60,003 bases of DNA from an uncultured Oscillospiraceae bacterium (lineage in GTDB: Bacteria > Bacillota > Clostridia > Oscillospirales > Ruminococcaceae), in the NCBI GenBank assembly GCA_934446565.1, contig CAKSEO010000013.1, positions 1 to 60,003 of the forward strand, written 5' to 3'. Shown in pieces: positions 1 to 9,053 of the stretch. Below the pieces are notes generated by a model. The model saw nothing but the letters and a program-made list of their open reading frames with translations, did not search any database and was not told the DNA's origin. The translations under genes were made by a program, and so were the position numbers. The stretch's first letter is position 1, and every line of letters starts with the position of its first letter.

Positions 1-92
1 TGGACTGTTTTGGAATAAGTGTTTATCCATTTGGAAAGGCACTCAATAAAACTGTGCCGTGTAAAGCTTTACGTCAGGTAATTTATAGAGAC

Positions 93-122
93 TGTGGGGG
101 AAAACTCTTGTTTTCCCCCACA
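93..122. terminator. Strong 13-bp hairpin, possible terminator
   Basis: Positions 93-105 pair perfectly with 110-122 around a TCTT loop, with a GGGGG/CCCCC core. No real T-run follows on either strand, so this may be a transcript 3' end for a gene left of the window or simply the first member of the hairpin series that continues to about 250. Bases 1-92 show no gene that I recognise. Confidence 0.5.
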
Positions 123-149
123 CCCCTTTAGCGCCTTTTGGTCGTTTAG

Positions 150-249
150 CTGCGCGCCAGCGCGCAGAGTAACCGCGCTCCGCGCGGAGGTTTCGCCTAC
201 GGCGACGAGGGCGCTGCCCTCGACTCGCAAGGGGGACTAGTCCCCCTTG
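150..249. repeat. Array of consecutive hairpins
   Basis: Five inverted repeats follow one another with almost no space: 150-156/161-167, 173-178/182-187, 194-197/201-204, 206-212/216-222, and a perfect 22-nt palindrome at 228-249. A weaker CCC/GGG hairpin follows near 252-264. No gene is supported in 1-361. The composition and order suggest an intergenic repeat element or a folded RNA rather than coding sequence. Function unknown. Confidence 0.6.
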
Positions 250-330
250 ACTCCCAGTTGGGGGTAGCAGTAAGACGAATTCTACCCGCCTAAATTATAG
301 TTTAACCCCTCAGACCCTTCCAAAAGCAGG

Positions 331-355
331 CGGCTGGGAAAACTATTCCCAGCCG
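331..355 (-). terminator. Terminator of the DUF368 gene
   Basis: A perfect 10-bp stem (331-340 with 346-355, loop AACTA) lies just past the stop codon of the minus-strand gene ending at 362. On the minus strand it is followed by a short T tract (CTGCTTTTG). It fits an intrinsic terminator with a weak U-run. Confidence 0.6.
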
Positions 356-361
356 TCGCAA

Positions 362-1231
362 TTATTCAGCAGTGCTCTCTGTTGACTTACCGAGCCGCTC
401 GACCAGTATCGAGGTCAGCACTCCGAACAGCAGGCACACAAATCCATATCCCGTCTGTAGATTGAAGCCGAATCCCGATGGCAGTATCGCATAGACTGAA
501 CCAATGACAAGCCCCATGATAGCACTATAGACCATGAGCTTGTATTTCTTTATCAGCGTTGATATCAGCTTCGCGCCAAGGATCACTCCAAGAATAACGC
601 CCACTGCGACAGGTATGATAACGTAGAAATTCAGCGCCTTTATCTGGATAGCGTTGATAACGGTATTGTAAACGCCCAGAAGCATCATTACGAACGAGCC
701 GCTGAGTCCCGGAATTATCATAGCTACAGCCGCAACAAACGCGCATATAAGCAGCTTGACGGTAACGAAAACGCTGAATCCCTCGACTGTTTCAGCCGCC
801 GGAATGAGGTCGTTCGCTTCCATGTAGCCGTTCAGCACGGTCAGCCCGATAACAAGTCCCATTGCAAGAATTAACGGAAGCAGGCACAGCGGTCTGACCT
901 TCTTTTCAGCAGTGCCCATGTGAAATATCATTGGTACGCTTCCGAGTATCAGTCCGATGAAATACATGTTCGTTTGTACGCCGTAATTCTCAAACAGATA
1001 TTTAATGAGCGCCGCGAATCCGAGTATCCCGACGCCTGCACCGATACCCAGGAACAGCAGGAATACGATATTCTTGATGATAGCCTTCACTCCGGAAATA
1101 GCTTCGGTAAGCTGGTCGTACACCCCGAAAACAACGAGCATAGTTCCGCCGGACACTCCGGGGATAACGTTAGCGATACCAAATACTATTCCGCACAAGA
1201 TAAGTTTGAGGTAACCCAAAATCTTATTCAT
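362..1231 (-). CDS. DUF368 polyprenyl-phosphate transporter (PopT family)
   Basis: A 289-residue polytopic membrane protein of the DUF368 family. Members have been identified as transporters recycling undecaprenyl phosphate, the lipid carrier of wall synthesis, across the membrane. The family signature occurs twice: IPGVSGGTM near residues 23-31 and IPGLSGSF near 173-180, consistent with an internal duplication. About eight hydrophobic segments are visible. The start is supported by AAGGAG six bases before ATG. The gene lies 9 bp downstream of the P-type ATPase-like gene and is probably co-transcribed with it. The family call is firm; the substrate follows from family knowledge. Confidence 0.88.
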   Translation of the reverse strand: MNKILGYLKLILCGIVFGIANVIPGVSGGTMLVVFGVYDQLTEAISGVKAIIKNIVFLLFLGIGAGVGILGFAALIKYLFENYGVQTNMYFIGLILGSVPMIFHMGTAEKKVRPLCLLPLILAMGLVIGLTVLNGYMEANDLIPAAETVEGFSVFVTVKLLICAFVAAVAMIIPGLSGSFVMMLLGVYNTVINAIQIKALNFYVIIPVAVGVILGVILGAKLISTLIKKYKLMVYSAIMGLVIGSVYAILPSGFGFNLQTGYGFVCLLFGVLTSILVERLGKSTESTAE

Positions 1232-1240
1232 AAAGTCTCC

Positions 1241-3697
1241 TTAGTCAAATTTGATTATCGAGCGGACCACAACATAAGCAAGCGCCGGAACAACGCCAGT
1301 CATGATCGAAATGAATGTCGCAAGAACATCTACGTTGATCAGACCAAATATCGAGTTGATACCCGGGACGAAAACAAGTACCATCGCCGTGACAGCCGGA
1401 GCAAGCACTCCGATGACTGCTGGCTTCCCGGCTGAAACGAACCCGACAAACGGATTTCCAGGAGCCAGGTTGATGAAAGTGAACAGGGAAGTGCAGAATC
1501 CGAAAGATATCAGTGCGCAGCTTCGTGCGAATTCAACGTTCGTCCCCTTGTACATGAACATATAAGAGGCGATGGAAACAGCTCCGCAGAGGGCACCGAC
1601 TATTGCCGCAAGAGCGATGAAACGATAGTTGATCTGTCGCTTCGTGATAAAATCAGACGGCGGCATGAAGCCTTTCATGTCTGCGTGGTTCCTGAGGTCG
1701 GCAAGCGCTGCCGCAGGGAGCACGAACATCGTCAGCACCGCGATTATCGCGGGGTTGAGCATGAGCTGTGCGTCGCCGAACAGATTCAGCATATTCAGCA
1801 GGACAAGCGCAAGGTAACCGGATATCATGACCGCGCTCGCACGCTTGATATTGCGGTGCACCTGACGCGCGGACGCTATCATTCCCGCGATGGCGGAGAA
1901 ATTATCGTCGTGCATTATGACGTCAGCCGCTTCGTAGGCGCTTCCGGTGGTGCTTTCCGAAATCGTTATGCCGATGTCGGAGCGCTCCATTGCTTCGGAG
2001 TCCTCGGCGCGGGTGCCGGTCATCGCAACGGTCTGTCCGTTTTTCTTCATCTGCTCGATGACGTATAGCTTCTGCTCCGGCGTAACGCGGGCGTAAATAT
2101 CCGCGTCGAGAGGAAGCTCGGTGCCGTACTTGACGGATTCGGAAATGCTCTTTCCGGTGACTACGTTTCCGGAAAGTCCGATCATCTTTCCGGTCGCGGC
2201 AGCGGATTCTGCGTTATCCTCGGTGAACATAACGACCCTGACTCCGGCGCGCTGGCAGGTCTTGACCGCATTTGGAACGGATTCCCTTATCGGGGACGAG
2301 AACGCGATAAATCCTATGAACGTATACGCGAATCCCGCAGTTTCGTCGCAGTCGCGTTCCTCTGCGTCGGCGCAGGCGATGGCCATCACCTGCCAGCCGT
2401 GGGTGTAGTATTCCTTTTTCATTTTCTGGGCGGTATAAAGTTCCTCGCCGCGGAATTTGCACAGCGGGAGTATCTGCTCCGGCGTTCCCTTGATGCAGTA
2501 GAGCCTTGCTCCGCCGACCTCCCAGAGGGCGCCGCTCATGAATTCGTTGGTGTCGGGGATGCGCTCGATGAACTTGTTCTTTGAGTAAACATCCGTGATA
2601 CGCTCGTCATAGAAAGCTGCTCTGACCATAAGAGCGCGCTCCGCGTCGTCGGTGGTGTCTGGGTCGCAGGCAAGCGCGGCGACCTTGAACAGCAGCTCCT
2701 CGCTCGGCGTGAAAATATTCTGGACTTCAAGGCGGCTTTTGGAGATAACGCCTTCCTTTTCAATGCACAGGACCGACATCGAGTTCAGCTTTTCGATGTC
2801 GGAAAGGGATTTGACTATCGCGCTTTTTCCGGACATTTCGGAAGCGCAGTTTGTGTAGTATATCCTGATTATCGTATCCAGACCGGCTGGGAGGAAGCAC
2901 AGACCGAGGGTGATACCGCGCATTGCGGATTCAAATACCTCGTTTCCGTAGAGTATCCAGGCGACCATGGATATCAGGGCAAGTACGGCGGCAGTAGCCG
3001 AGCACAGCGGGAGCAGCTTCTGGATTATCCGTTCCATCGACGTGTAGTAGCAGTGCTTTGGAGCGGGCTCGCCGATTTTGTGGTAGTACTTGGTGTCAAC
3101 ACCGGTGGCGCTGACCTTGCATATCGCCACGCCGGTGAGGATCTTAGTGCCGCTGTAAACAAATGTAGGCTCGAGCTCCGCCTTGGAGATAGCTCCGGCG
3201 TATTTAGCCGCAGGCTTGTTGGAGCCGGTGAAAATACTTTCATCGACTGTCAGTTCGCGGCTCTCCATGATCATCGCGTCGGCAGGGACGCACTCTCCCG
3301 ACTGGACCACTATCAGGTCCTCCGGGACGATTAATTCTTTTTCGATAAGCTCAAGCTTGCCATGCCGAATGACGCGGAATTTCATCACAGTGGACTCGTG
3401 GAATTCATTCAGCCTTTCGTCCGAGCGCTGACCTATCACGATGTTAGTAACGCACCAGGCGATATCGATAAGTATTATTACGGCGCCAGTGAGGATACCG
3501 CTGCTGAAGAAGCTAAGCACACCGGCTATGAACATCAGAAGCACCGAGGGGGACAGGATGACCTTTCCGGGGCTGAAACGCTCCTTGGTCTGTTCCTTTT
3601 TGGTGTATATATTGAAGCCGTAAAGTTCGGTGTTTTCCTTGATATCGCTTTCCGTGAGCCCGAAATAATCGCCCTTGAAATTAAAAAACTGCGCCAT
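1241..3697 (-). CDS. P-type ATPase-like protein lacking catalytic motifs
   Basis: An 818-residue protein with the whole architecture of a P2-type cation pump: N-terminal cytoplasmic region, actuator domain, membrane segments, nucleotide-binding and HAD domains, and a C-terminal membrane block. Every catalytic signature is altered. DKTGT is EKEGV (in SVLCIEKEGVISKSRLEV), TGES is TGSN, the M4 PEGL is PAGL, TGD is TED, and TGDGVND is TGTRAED. The nucleotide-domain KGTPE and the TPEQK motif remain. It cannot form the usual aspartyl phosphate and is likely a pseudoenzyme or regulator. The ATG at 3697 is preferred over an upstream in-frame start because AAAAGGACG sits 8 bases before it. The frame is intact, so it is not an obvious pseudogene. 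Confidence 0.85.
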   Translation of the reverse strand: MAQFFNFKGDYFGLTESDIKENTELYGFNIYTKKEQTKERFSPGKVILSPSVLLMFIAGVLSFFSSGILTGAVIILIDIAWCVTNIVIGQRSDERLNEFHESTVMKFRVIRHGKLELIEKELIVPEDLIVVQSGECVPADAMIMESRELTVDESIFTGSNKPAAKYAGAISKAELEPTFVYSGTKILTGVAICKVSATGVDTKYYHKIGEPAPKHCYYTSMERIIQKLLPLCSATAAVLALISMVAWILYGNEVFESAMRGITLGLCFLPAGLDTIIRIYYTNCASEMSGKSAIVKSLSDIEKLNSMSVLCIEKEGVISKSRLEVQNIFTPSEELLFKVAALACDPDTTDDAERALMVRAAFYDERITDVYSKNKFIERIPDTNEFMSGALWEVGGARLYCIKGTPEQILPLCKFRGEELYTAQKMKKEYYTHGWQVMAIACADAEERDCDETAGFAYTFIGFIAFSSPIRESVPNAVKTCQRAGVRVVMFTEDNAESAAATGKMIGLSGNVVTGKSISESVKYGTELPLDADIYARVTPEQKLYVIEQMKKNGQTVAMTGTRAEDSEAMERSDIGITISESTTGSAYEAADVIMHDDNFSAIAGMIASARQVHRNIKRASAVMISGYLALVLLNMLNLFGDAQLMLNPAIIAVLTMFVLPAAALADLRNHADMKGFMPPSDFITKRQINYRFIALAAIVGALCGAVSIASYMFMYKGTNVEFARSCALISFGFCTSLFTFINLAPGNPFVGFVSAGKPAVIGVLAPAVTAMVLVFVPGINSIFGLINVDVLATFISIMTGVVPALAYVVVRSIIKFD

Positions 3698-3862
3698 TTG
3701 CACACGTCCTTTTAAAATGATATTGTGATATAAGAATTGCTCATACCTATACACTATATATTTTCGCATATTTCAACAAAAAAATCAAGTACTTTTTCTT
3801 ATCTTTTTATTAAAAAATGCTATGGAAGAATGTCGGAGCAGTCTGATATGCAGCAAACGATG

Positions 3863-4471
3863 TCAGATTTCTGTATTTTCAGCGTCGTCGTCTGCGGCAA
3901 TCTCCTCTATAATGGCACGTATCTCGTCCCGACCCTCTCCGGTCTGGGCTGAGAACTCGATTATCGTGATATCCTCGGCGCAGGGAAGCTCGGTCAGCAG
4001 GGAAGCGCGGCGTTCCTCGCGCTGTTTCTTCGTGAGCTTGTCAGCCTTTGTCAGGATGACCACGAAAGGTATCTCGCTGTCGATGAGGAAGTTCACCATC
4101 ATCACGTCGTCGGCGGTCGGCGGATGCCGGAAGTCTATCAGCTGGAACACCAGGGCAAGGTCGCGGTCGTCGTGGAGGTAGCCCTCGATGAGCCCCGCCC
4201 AGCGCTCCTTATCGGACTTGGCTACCTTTGCGTAGCCGTAGCCGGGGAGATCGACAAAGTAGAGGTTCTCCAGGCTGTAGAAATTTATCGTCGCAGTCTT
4301 GCCCGGGACTGCGCTGACCCTTGCCAGGGATTTCCGGTTGAATATCTTGTTTATCAGCGAGGATTTTCCGACGTTGGAGCGTCCGGAAAACGCTATCTCG
4401 GTGCGTTCGGATTTAGGAATCTGCTTGAAACTTCCGTAGGAGGTGTAGAATTGTGCGTTATTGTAGTTCAT
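3863..4471 (-). CDS. engB: Ribosome biogenesis GTPase EngB/YsxC
   Basis: A TrmE-Era-like GTPase needed for large ribosomal subunit assembly. The G motifs are all present: G1 GRSNVGKSS, G3 DLPGYG, G4 TKAD and G5 SAQ. An upstream GTG at 4486 is possible, but AAGG six bases before the ATG at 4471 favours the 202-residue form, which has the family's usual length. It lies downstream of lon, as in Bacillus, but a hairpin separates the two. The acidic C-terminal tail (ADDDAENTE) is unremarkable. Confidence 0.95.
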   Translation of the reverse strand: MNYNNAQFYTSYGSFKQIPKSERTEIAFSGRSNVGKSSLINKIFNRKSLARVSAVPGKTATINFYSLENLYFVDLPGYGYAKVAKSDKERWAGLIEGYLHDDRDLALVFQLIDFRHPPTADDVMMVNFLIDSEIPFVVILTKADKLTKKQREERRASLLTELPCAEDITIIEFSAQTGEGRDEIRAIIEEIAADDDAENTEI

Positions 4472-4505
4472 ATGTAACCTTGTCACCTTTTCAATTTTAA
4501 AATAA

Positions 4506-4534
4506 GCCGCCGGAAGCTAACTACCTCCGGCGGC
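4506..4534 (-). terminator. Hairpin between lon and engB
   Basis: A GC-rich 9-bp stem (4506-4514 with 4526-4534) lies just after the lon stop codon, followed on the minus strand by TTATTTTAAAA. It looks like a terminator or attenuator that would make engB expression partly independent of lon. Confidence 0.7.
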
Positions 4535-4549
4535 AGTATTATTTTAGCA

Positions 4550-6973
4550 TCAGTTAGCAGTAAGCGCTGGGAGCTTCTTCTCCGCCTTTGCGGAGGTGCG
4601 GCGCTTCAGAGAGCCCTTGGGAGCCTTGTCCTTGGGGTTGCAGTTCGGGATGACCAGCGCGGTCTCCAGCACTGTGGAGATGTCCTCGGCAATGACGAAC
4701 TTCAGGCTGTTCTTCACTACGTCGTCAAGCTCGGCGATGTCCGGCTCGTTCTCCTTGGGGATGCAGACTGTCTTTACGCCTGCGCGGTAAGCCGCCATGG
4801 TCTTTTCTTTCAGACCGCCTATCGCCAATACCTTTCCGCGGAGGGTGATCTCGCCGGTCATTGCGACGTCCCTGCGCACCGGAGTGCCGGAGAGCGCGGA
4901 AACCAGCGCGGTAGTCAGCGTTACGCCGGCGGAGGGTCCGTCCTTTGGAACGGCGCCCTCGGGAGCGTGGACGTGGATATCCTTGGTTTTCCAGAAATCC
5001 GGGTCGATGTTGTATTTCTTCGCGAGGGAGCGGGTCAGGCTGACCGCTATCTTAGCGGATTCCTTCATCACGTCGCCCAGGCTGCCTGTGAATTCGGTCT
5101 TGCCGGTGCCGTCCAGTACGAGCACCTCAAGCGGCATCATTACGCCGCCTACGGAGGTCCACGCCAGACCGTTCACCAGACCGACCTCGTCATGAGCCTC
5201 GAGGTGCTCGGGGAGGTACTTCTTGACGCCGAGGAAATCCGTGATGTTAGCGTCGGTGACGCTGACTTTCTTCTCGCCGGAAACCAGCTTCTTTGCCGCC
5301 TTGCGGCAGATGTCCGCGATGGAGCGCTCCAGCTTGCGGACGCCGGCTTCGCGAGTGTAGAAGTCGATTATTGAGTACAGCGCCTTGTCGTTTATCCTGA
5401 GGGAAGCGGGCTTTTCGCCGTGCTTCTTGAGCTGCTTCGGGAGCAGGTGCTTCTTTGCGATGTTGAACTTTTCCTCGCGGGTGTAGCTGGAAAGCTCGAT
5501 TATTTCCATTCTGTCCAGCAGCGGCGCCGGGATAGTATCCAGGCTGTTCGCGGTGGTGATGAACAGCACGTCGCTGAGGTCGAGCGGGATCTCCAGGAAG
5601 TGGTCGGTGAACGTGGTGTTCTGCTCGCTGTCAAGTACTTCCAGCATAGCGGAGGCGGGGTCGCCCTTGTAGTCGCTGCCCATCTTGTCTATCTCGTCGA
5701 GCAGCATTACGGGGTTCATGCTCTTTGCCTGCTTGAGCGCGGCGGCGATCCTGCCGGGCATTGCGCCGATGTAGGTCTTTCTGTGACCGCGTATCTCAGC
5801 CTCGTCGTGTACGCCGCCGAGGGAGATGCGGACATAGTTCCTGCCGAGCGCCTCCGCGATGGAGCGTCCGATGGAGGTCTTGCCGACTCCGGGAGGGCCG
5901 TAAAGGCAGATTATCTGTCCCTTTACGTCCGGGGCGAGGGCGCGCACGGAGATTATCTCAGTGATACGCTCCTTGACCTTTTTCAGACCGTAGTGATCCT
6001 TGTCAAGCTGCTTCTGAACCTTGTCGATGTCGAGTTTGTCCTTGGTGTAGACGTTCCAGGGGAGCTCCAGCACGGTGTCGAGGTAGCCCCGGATAACGCC
6101 TGCTTCCTGGGAGGAATAGGACATCTTCACGAGCTTCTGCGCTTCGCCGATGAGCTTTTCGGTTATCTCATCGGAGAGATTCAGCGCCTTTATCCGCTCT
6201 ATGTAGTTATCGGCTTCCTCCTGGGGATTGTCGCCCTCGCCGAGCTGCTTGTAGATGGCGCGGAGCTGCTCGCGGAGGTAATACTCGCGCTGGTTCTTAT
6301 CGACCTGCTCCTTGACCTGCTCCTGAATGTCGATTTCAGTTTCGATTATCTCGATCTCGCTTTCCAGCATGGAGATGAGCATTTTCACGCGGCGGAGCAG
6401 TCCGTTTGCTTCAAGCAGAGTCTGCTTGTCCTCGACCTTGAGGACGACATTGAAAACTACCTTTTCGAACAGCTCGGAGCAGTTTTCCTCGCTCATTATG
6501 CCCTCGAAAAGCTCCCGGGGCATTCTGGGGGATATCTGCGCATACTCCGCGAAGGTGTTCTTCAGAGCGCGGACGGCGGCTGCGGCGGTGCTGTCGGAAA
6601 GCTCGGCTCCTCGCATGGGGAGCTCCTTTACCTCGAACTGGAGGTAGTCCTTTCCGGGCACGCTCTTAACGCGCTTCGCGCGGGTAAGACCCTCGACAAG
6701 CACTCTTGTGGAGCCGTCCGGCGTTGTGAGAAGCTGGCGCACCTCTGCGATGACGCCTACCCCGTAGATGTCTGAAAGTTCCGGCTCGGTCAGCGCTGCG
6801 TCCTTCTGGGCTACGAGGAATATCCTTCCGCTGCCCTCTGCCGCCGCCTTGACGGCGTTGACGGAGCGCTCTCTGCCCACGTCGAAGTGGAGCACCATTG
6901 CCGGGAATACAACAAGCCCCCTGAGGGAGATAGCAGGGATCAGCTCGTTGGCTGTTTTAGTTGTGTTGCTCAT
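4550..6973 (-). CDS. lon: ATP-dependent Lon protease
   Basis: An 807-residue LonA protease that degrades misfolded and regulatory proteins in the cytoplasm. The order is N-terminal substrate domain (starting IPAISLRGLVVFPAMVLHF), coiled middle region, AAA+ module with Walker A GPPGVGKTS near residue 362 and Walker B LLDEID, then the proteolytic domain with the Ser-Lys dyad (PKDGPSAG for Ser, LRGKVLAIGGLKEKT for Lys). AAAGGGGA precedes the ATG. The length is typical. The C-terminus has a short basic tail after the protease domain. Confidence 0.97.
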   Translation of the reverse strand: MSNTTKTANELIPAISLRGLVVFPAMVLHFDVGRERSVNAVKAAAEGSGRIFLVAQKDAALTEPELSDIYGVGVIAEVRQLLTTPDGSTRVLVEGLTRAKRVKSVPGKDYLQFEVKELPMRGAELSDSTAAAAVRALKNTFAEYAQISPRMPRELFEGIMSEENCSELFEKVVFNVVLKVEDKQTLLEANGLLRRVKMLISMLESEIEIIETEIDIQEQVKEQVDKNQREYYLREQLRAIYKQLGEGDNPQEEADNYIERIKALNLSDEITEKLIGEAQKLVKMSYSSQEAGVIRGYLDTVLELPWNVYTKDKLDIDKVQKQLDKDHYGLKKVKERITEIISVRALAPDVKGQIICLYGPPGVGKTSIGRSIAEALGRNYVRISLGGVHDEAEIRGHRKTYIGAMPGRIAAALKQAKSMNPVMLLDEIDKMGSDYKGDPASAMLEVLDSEQNTTFTDHFLEIPLDLSDVLFITTANSLDTIPAPLLDRMEIIELSSYTREEKFNIAKKHLLPKQLKKHGEKPASLRINDKALYSIIDFYTREAGVRKLERSIADICRKAAKKLVSGEKKVSVTDANITDFLGVKKYLPEHLEAHDEVGLVNGLAWTSVGGVMMPLEVLVLDGTGKTEFTGSLGDVMKESAKIAVSLTRSLAKKYNIDPDFWKTKDIHVHAPEGAVPKDGPSAGVTLTTALVSALSGTPVRRDVAMTGEITLRGKVLAIGGLKEKTMAAYRAGVKTVCIPKENEPDIAELDDVVKNSLKFVIAEDISTVLETALVIPNCNPKDKAPKGSLKRRTSAKAEKKLPALTAN

Positions 6974-7117
6974 ATATTATGTCCCCTTTCTCTTGTTCTG
7001 GTTTATCGTATGAACACTATTATATAACATTTCTCACAAAAATGCAAGCCCTTATTTGTGGAATAAGAATCCCACATTATTATCTAAGCAGAAAAAACTG
7101 TACCGTCAACCCGGATA

Positions 7118-7903
7118 TCAGTGGCGGAAAATAAGGCTGAAAATACCGTAAAGCACCGGCTGATGGAGCACATATATCCAGATGGTGTACCTGCCGACGG
7201 TCGCGAGCCACCTGATGTGGGTGGGGTAGCAGAACTTCGGGAGCCTGCCCGCCTTGGCGATAATCCCGAAGTAGCTCCCCGCGAGGAACAGGAAGAACCA
7301 CGGCAGCATAGGAAAGTAGTCCGAGGAGCTGAACGACGCGTTGTGAAGCCCCAGCGGGAACAGCACGCCGACGTTGTACGCCTCCATCGGGAGCTTTATC
7401 GCGAACAGATTCGGGATACCGATGTAGCCGGGGGAGATCACTCCGCCCGCGTAGGAAAGCTGGACGTTCATCGTGAGTATGTAAAGCAGCACGCACACCA
7501 GGATACCTACCCAGGAGGGCAGCAGGTCGAACAGCTTCTGCCCGAGCCCGAACAGCATCATGCTGATACCGAGGAAGTGCAGTATACCGAACATGATGGT
7601 GCCGCTGGTGAAGAACGGCATTACGAACGTCATTATCATGCCGATGAAGAAACACTGCGCGCCGCGCTTGATGTTGTTGGAGGAGTAACGGCAGACGGTG
7701 CCGGAAATAAATATGAACAGCCCGGCGAAAATATCCCGGATAACATCGAACCAGCCGTCGAAGAATATCGGAATATCCAGACCGAACAGGTATTTCAGGT
7801 CGTACATCGCGTGATAGACGACCATGCAGATTATGGCAAATCCACGGAGCTCGTCAAGGATACCGACCCTCGACGCACCGGAGCTTTTCTTTGTATTATC
7901 CAT
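7118..7903 (-). CDS. DUF1624 membrane protein (acyltransferase-like)
   Basis: A 261-residue polytopic protein of the DUF1624 / heparan-alpha-glucosaminide N-acetyltransferase-like family. The opening ILDELRGFAIICMVVYHAMYD is a typical membrane acyltransferase N-terminus carrying an Arg and a conserved His. About seven membrane segments follow. It probably acylates or modifies a surface glycan or lipid, but the substrate cannot be told from sequence. A GGAG precedes the ATG by about 10 bases. It is divergent from the dus gene and has its own promoter. Confidence 0.8.
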   Translation of the reverse strand: MDNTKKSSGASRVGILDELRGFAIICMVVYHAMYDLKYLFGLDIPIFFDGWFDVIRDIFAGLFIFISGTVCRYSSNNIKRGAQCFFIGMIMTFVMPFFTSGTIMFGILHFLGISMMLFGLGQKLFDLLPSWVGILVCVLLYILTMNVQLSYAGGVISPGYIGIPNLFAIKLPMEAYNVGVLFPLGLHNASFSSSDYFPMLPWFFLFLAGSYFGIIAKAGRLPKFCYPTHIRWLATVGRYTIWIYVLHQPVLYGIFSLIFRH

Positions 7904-7946
7904 TTCTGTGTATCTCCGTTCAGATTATTTGTACAACATATATAAC

Positions 7947-7975
7947 ATTGTATCACATTTCAAGAAAAATTACAA
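7947..7975 (-). promoter_or_regulatory. Promoter of the DUF1624 gene
   Basis: On the minus strand TTGTAA (7970-7975) and TACAAT (7947-7952) are separated by 17 bp. The distance to the start codon is about 45 nt. Confidence 0.65.
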
Positions 7976-7982
7976 GAAGAAC

Positions 7983-8011
7983 TTGAACAGTTTTGTATTT
8001 TGTGATACAAT
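7983..8011 (+). promoter_or_regulatory. Promoter of the dus-DUF815-lipoprotein operon
   Basis: TTGAAC (7983-7988) and TACAAT (8006-8011) are spaced by 17 bp. Its -35 box is only 7 bp from the -35 of the divergent DUF1624 promoter. Confidence 0.7.
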
Positions 8012-8057
8012 AATAGATGAATTTCTGATGAAAATCGGCAGAATGTGAGGAAAACCG

Positions 8058-9053
8058 ATGCAATATATCAATATAGGCGGCGTGAAGATAGAAAAGACCG
8101 CCGCGCTCGCTCCGATGGCGAGCGTTGCCGACAGGGCGTACCGTATCATGGCAAAGGAGTACGGCGCGTGCTACGTCGTCGGCGAGATGGCAAGCTGCAA
8201 GGGCTTGTGCTACAACGACAGAAAGACCGCCGAGCTGCTTTCGGTGACGCCGGGGGAGCGTCCGATGGCGGTGCAGCTTTTCGGGAACGAGCCGGAGTTC
8301 GTTCGCGGCGCGGTGGAGATAGCCGAGCGATTCCAGCCGGATATAATCGATATCAATTCCGGCTGCCCGATGCCGAAGATAGTTTCCGGCGGCGCGGGGA
8401 GCGCCCTGATGAAAACTCCGGAGCTTTTCGGCGAGGTAGTGAGGGCTGCGGCGGAAGCCGCACACGTCCCGGTGACGGTGAAGATTCGCGCCGGTTGGGA
8501 CGAAAACAGCATAAACGCCGTGGAGATCGCGAAGATCGCGGAGCAGAGCGGCGCGGCAGCAGTGGCGGTCCACGGGCGCACGAAATCCCAGCTCTACGCC
8601 GGTAAGGCTGACTGGGACATTATCCGCGCCGTCAAGCAGGCAGTGAGCATTCCGGTGATAGGCAACGGCGACGTTTCCACGCCGGAGCTCTGTAAGGAGA
8701 TGTACGACTACACCGGCTGCGACCTCGTTATGGTCGGCAGGGGAAGCTACGGCAGACCCTGGCTGTTCCGGCAGATACGCGAGTACCTGGAGAGCGGCAG
8801 CTATTCCCCCGACCCGACAGCGGAAGAAAAACTAGACATAATGCGCCGCCACATCCGGCTCATCGTCGAGGACAAGGGCGAGCGCGTCGGCATGAAAGAA
8901 GCACGCCGTCCCGCGTCCTGGTACCTCAAGGGAATGAGAGGCGCGGCGAAGTTCCGCGACAAATGCAGCGAGCTTACAACGCTTGACGAACTCGAGCGTC
9001 TTATAGACATTATAAAAGAACATCAAGGAGAATACGAAAATGAAGATCTGTGA
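8058..9053 (+). CDS. dusB: tRNA-dihydrouridine synthase
   Basis: A 331-residue FMN enzyme that reduces uridines in the tRNA D-loop. It has the Dus TIM barrel: ALAPMASVADRAYR at the N-terminus, the catalytic Cys in SGCPMPK near residue 101, GGAGSALM just after it, the VHGRTKSQLY region with the conserved His, and GNGDV for FMN phosphate binding. It is nearest DusB. It overlaps the next gene by 14 bp, so the two are translationally linked. Confidence 0.93.
   Translation: MQYINIGGVKIEKTAALAPMASVADRAYRIMAKEYGACYVVGEMASCKGLCYNDRKTAELLSVTPGERPMAVQLFGNEPEFVRGAVEIAERFQPDIIDINSGCPMPKIVSGGAGSALMKTPELFGEVVRAAAEAAHVPVTVKIRAGWDENSINAVEIAKIAEQSGAAAVAVHGRTKSQLYAGKADWDIIRAVKQAVSIPVIGNGDVSTPELCKEMYDYTGCDLVMVGRGSYGRPWLFRQIREYLESGSYSPDPTAEEKLDIMRRHIRLIVEDKGERVGMKEARRPASWYLKGMRGAAKFRDKCSELTTLDELERLIDIIKEHQGEYENEDL

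Noticed and set aside
1241..3697. Treating the P-type ATPase-like gene as a pseudogene
   Set aside because: The frame is intact over 818 residues and retains a good ribosome site and several conserved motifs, so loss of catalytic residues looks selective rather than random decay.
5420..6775. A 451-codon open frame antisense to lon
   Set aside because: Shadow of lon; Leu/Val/His-rich composition without motifs and no ribosome site.
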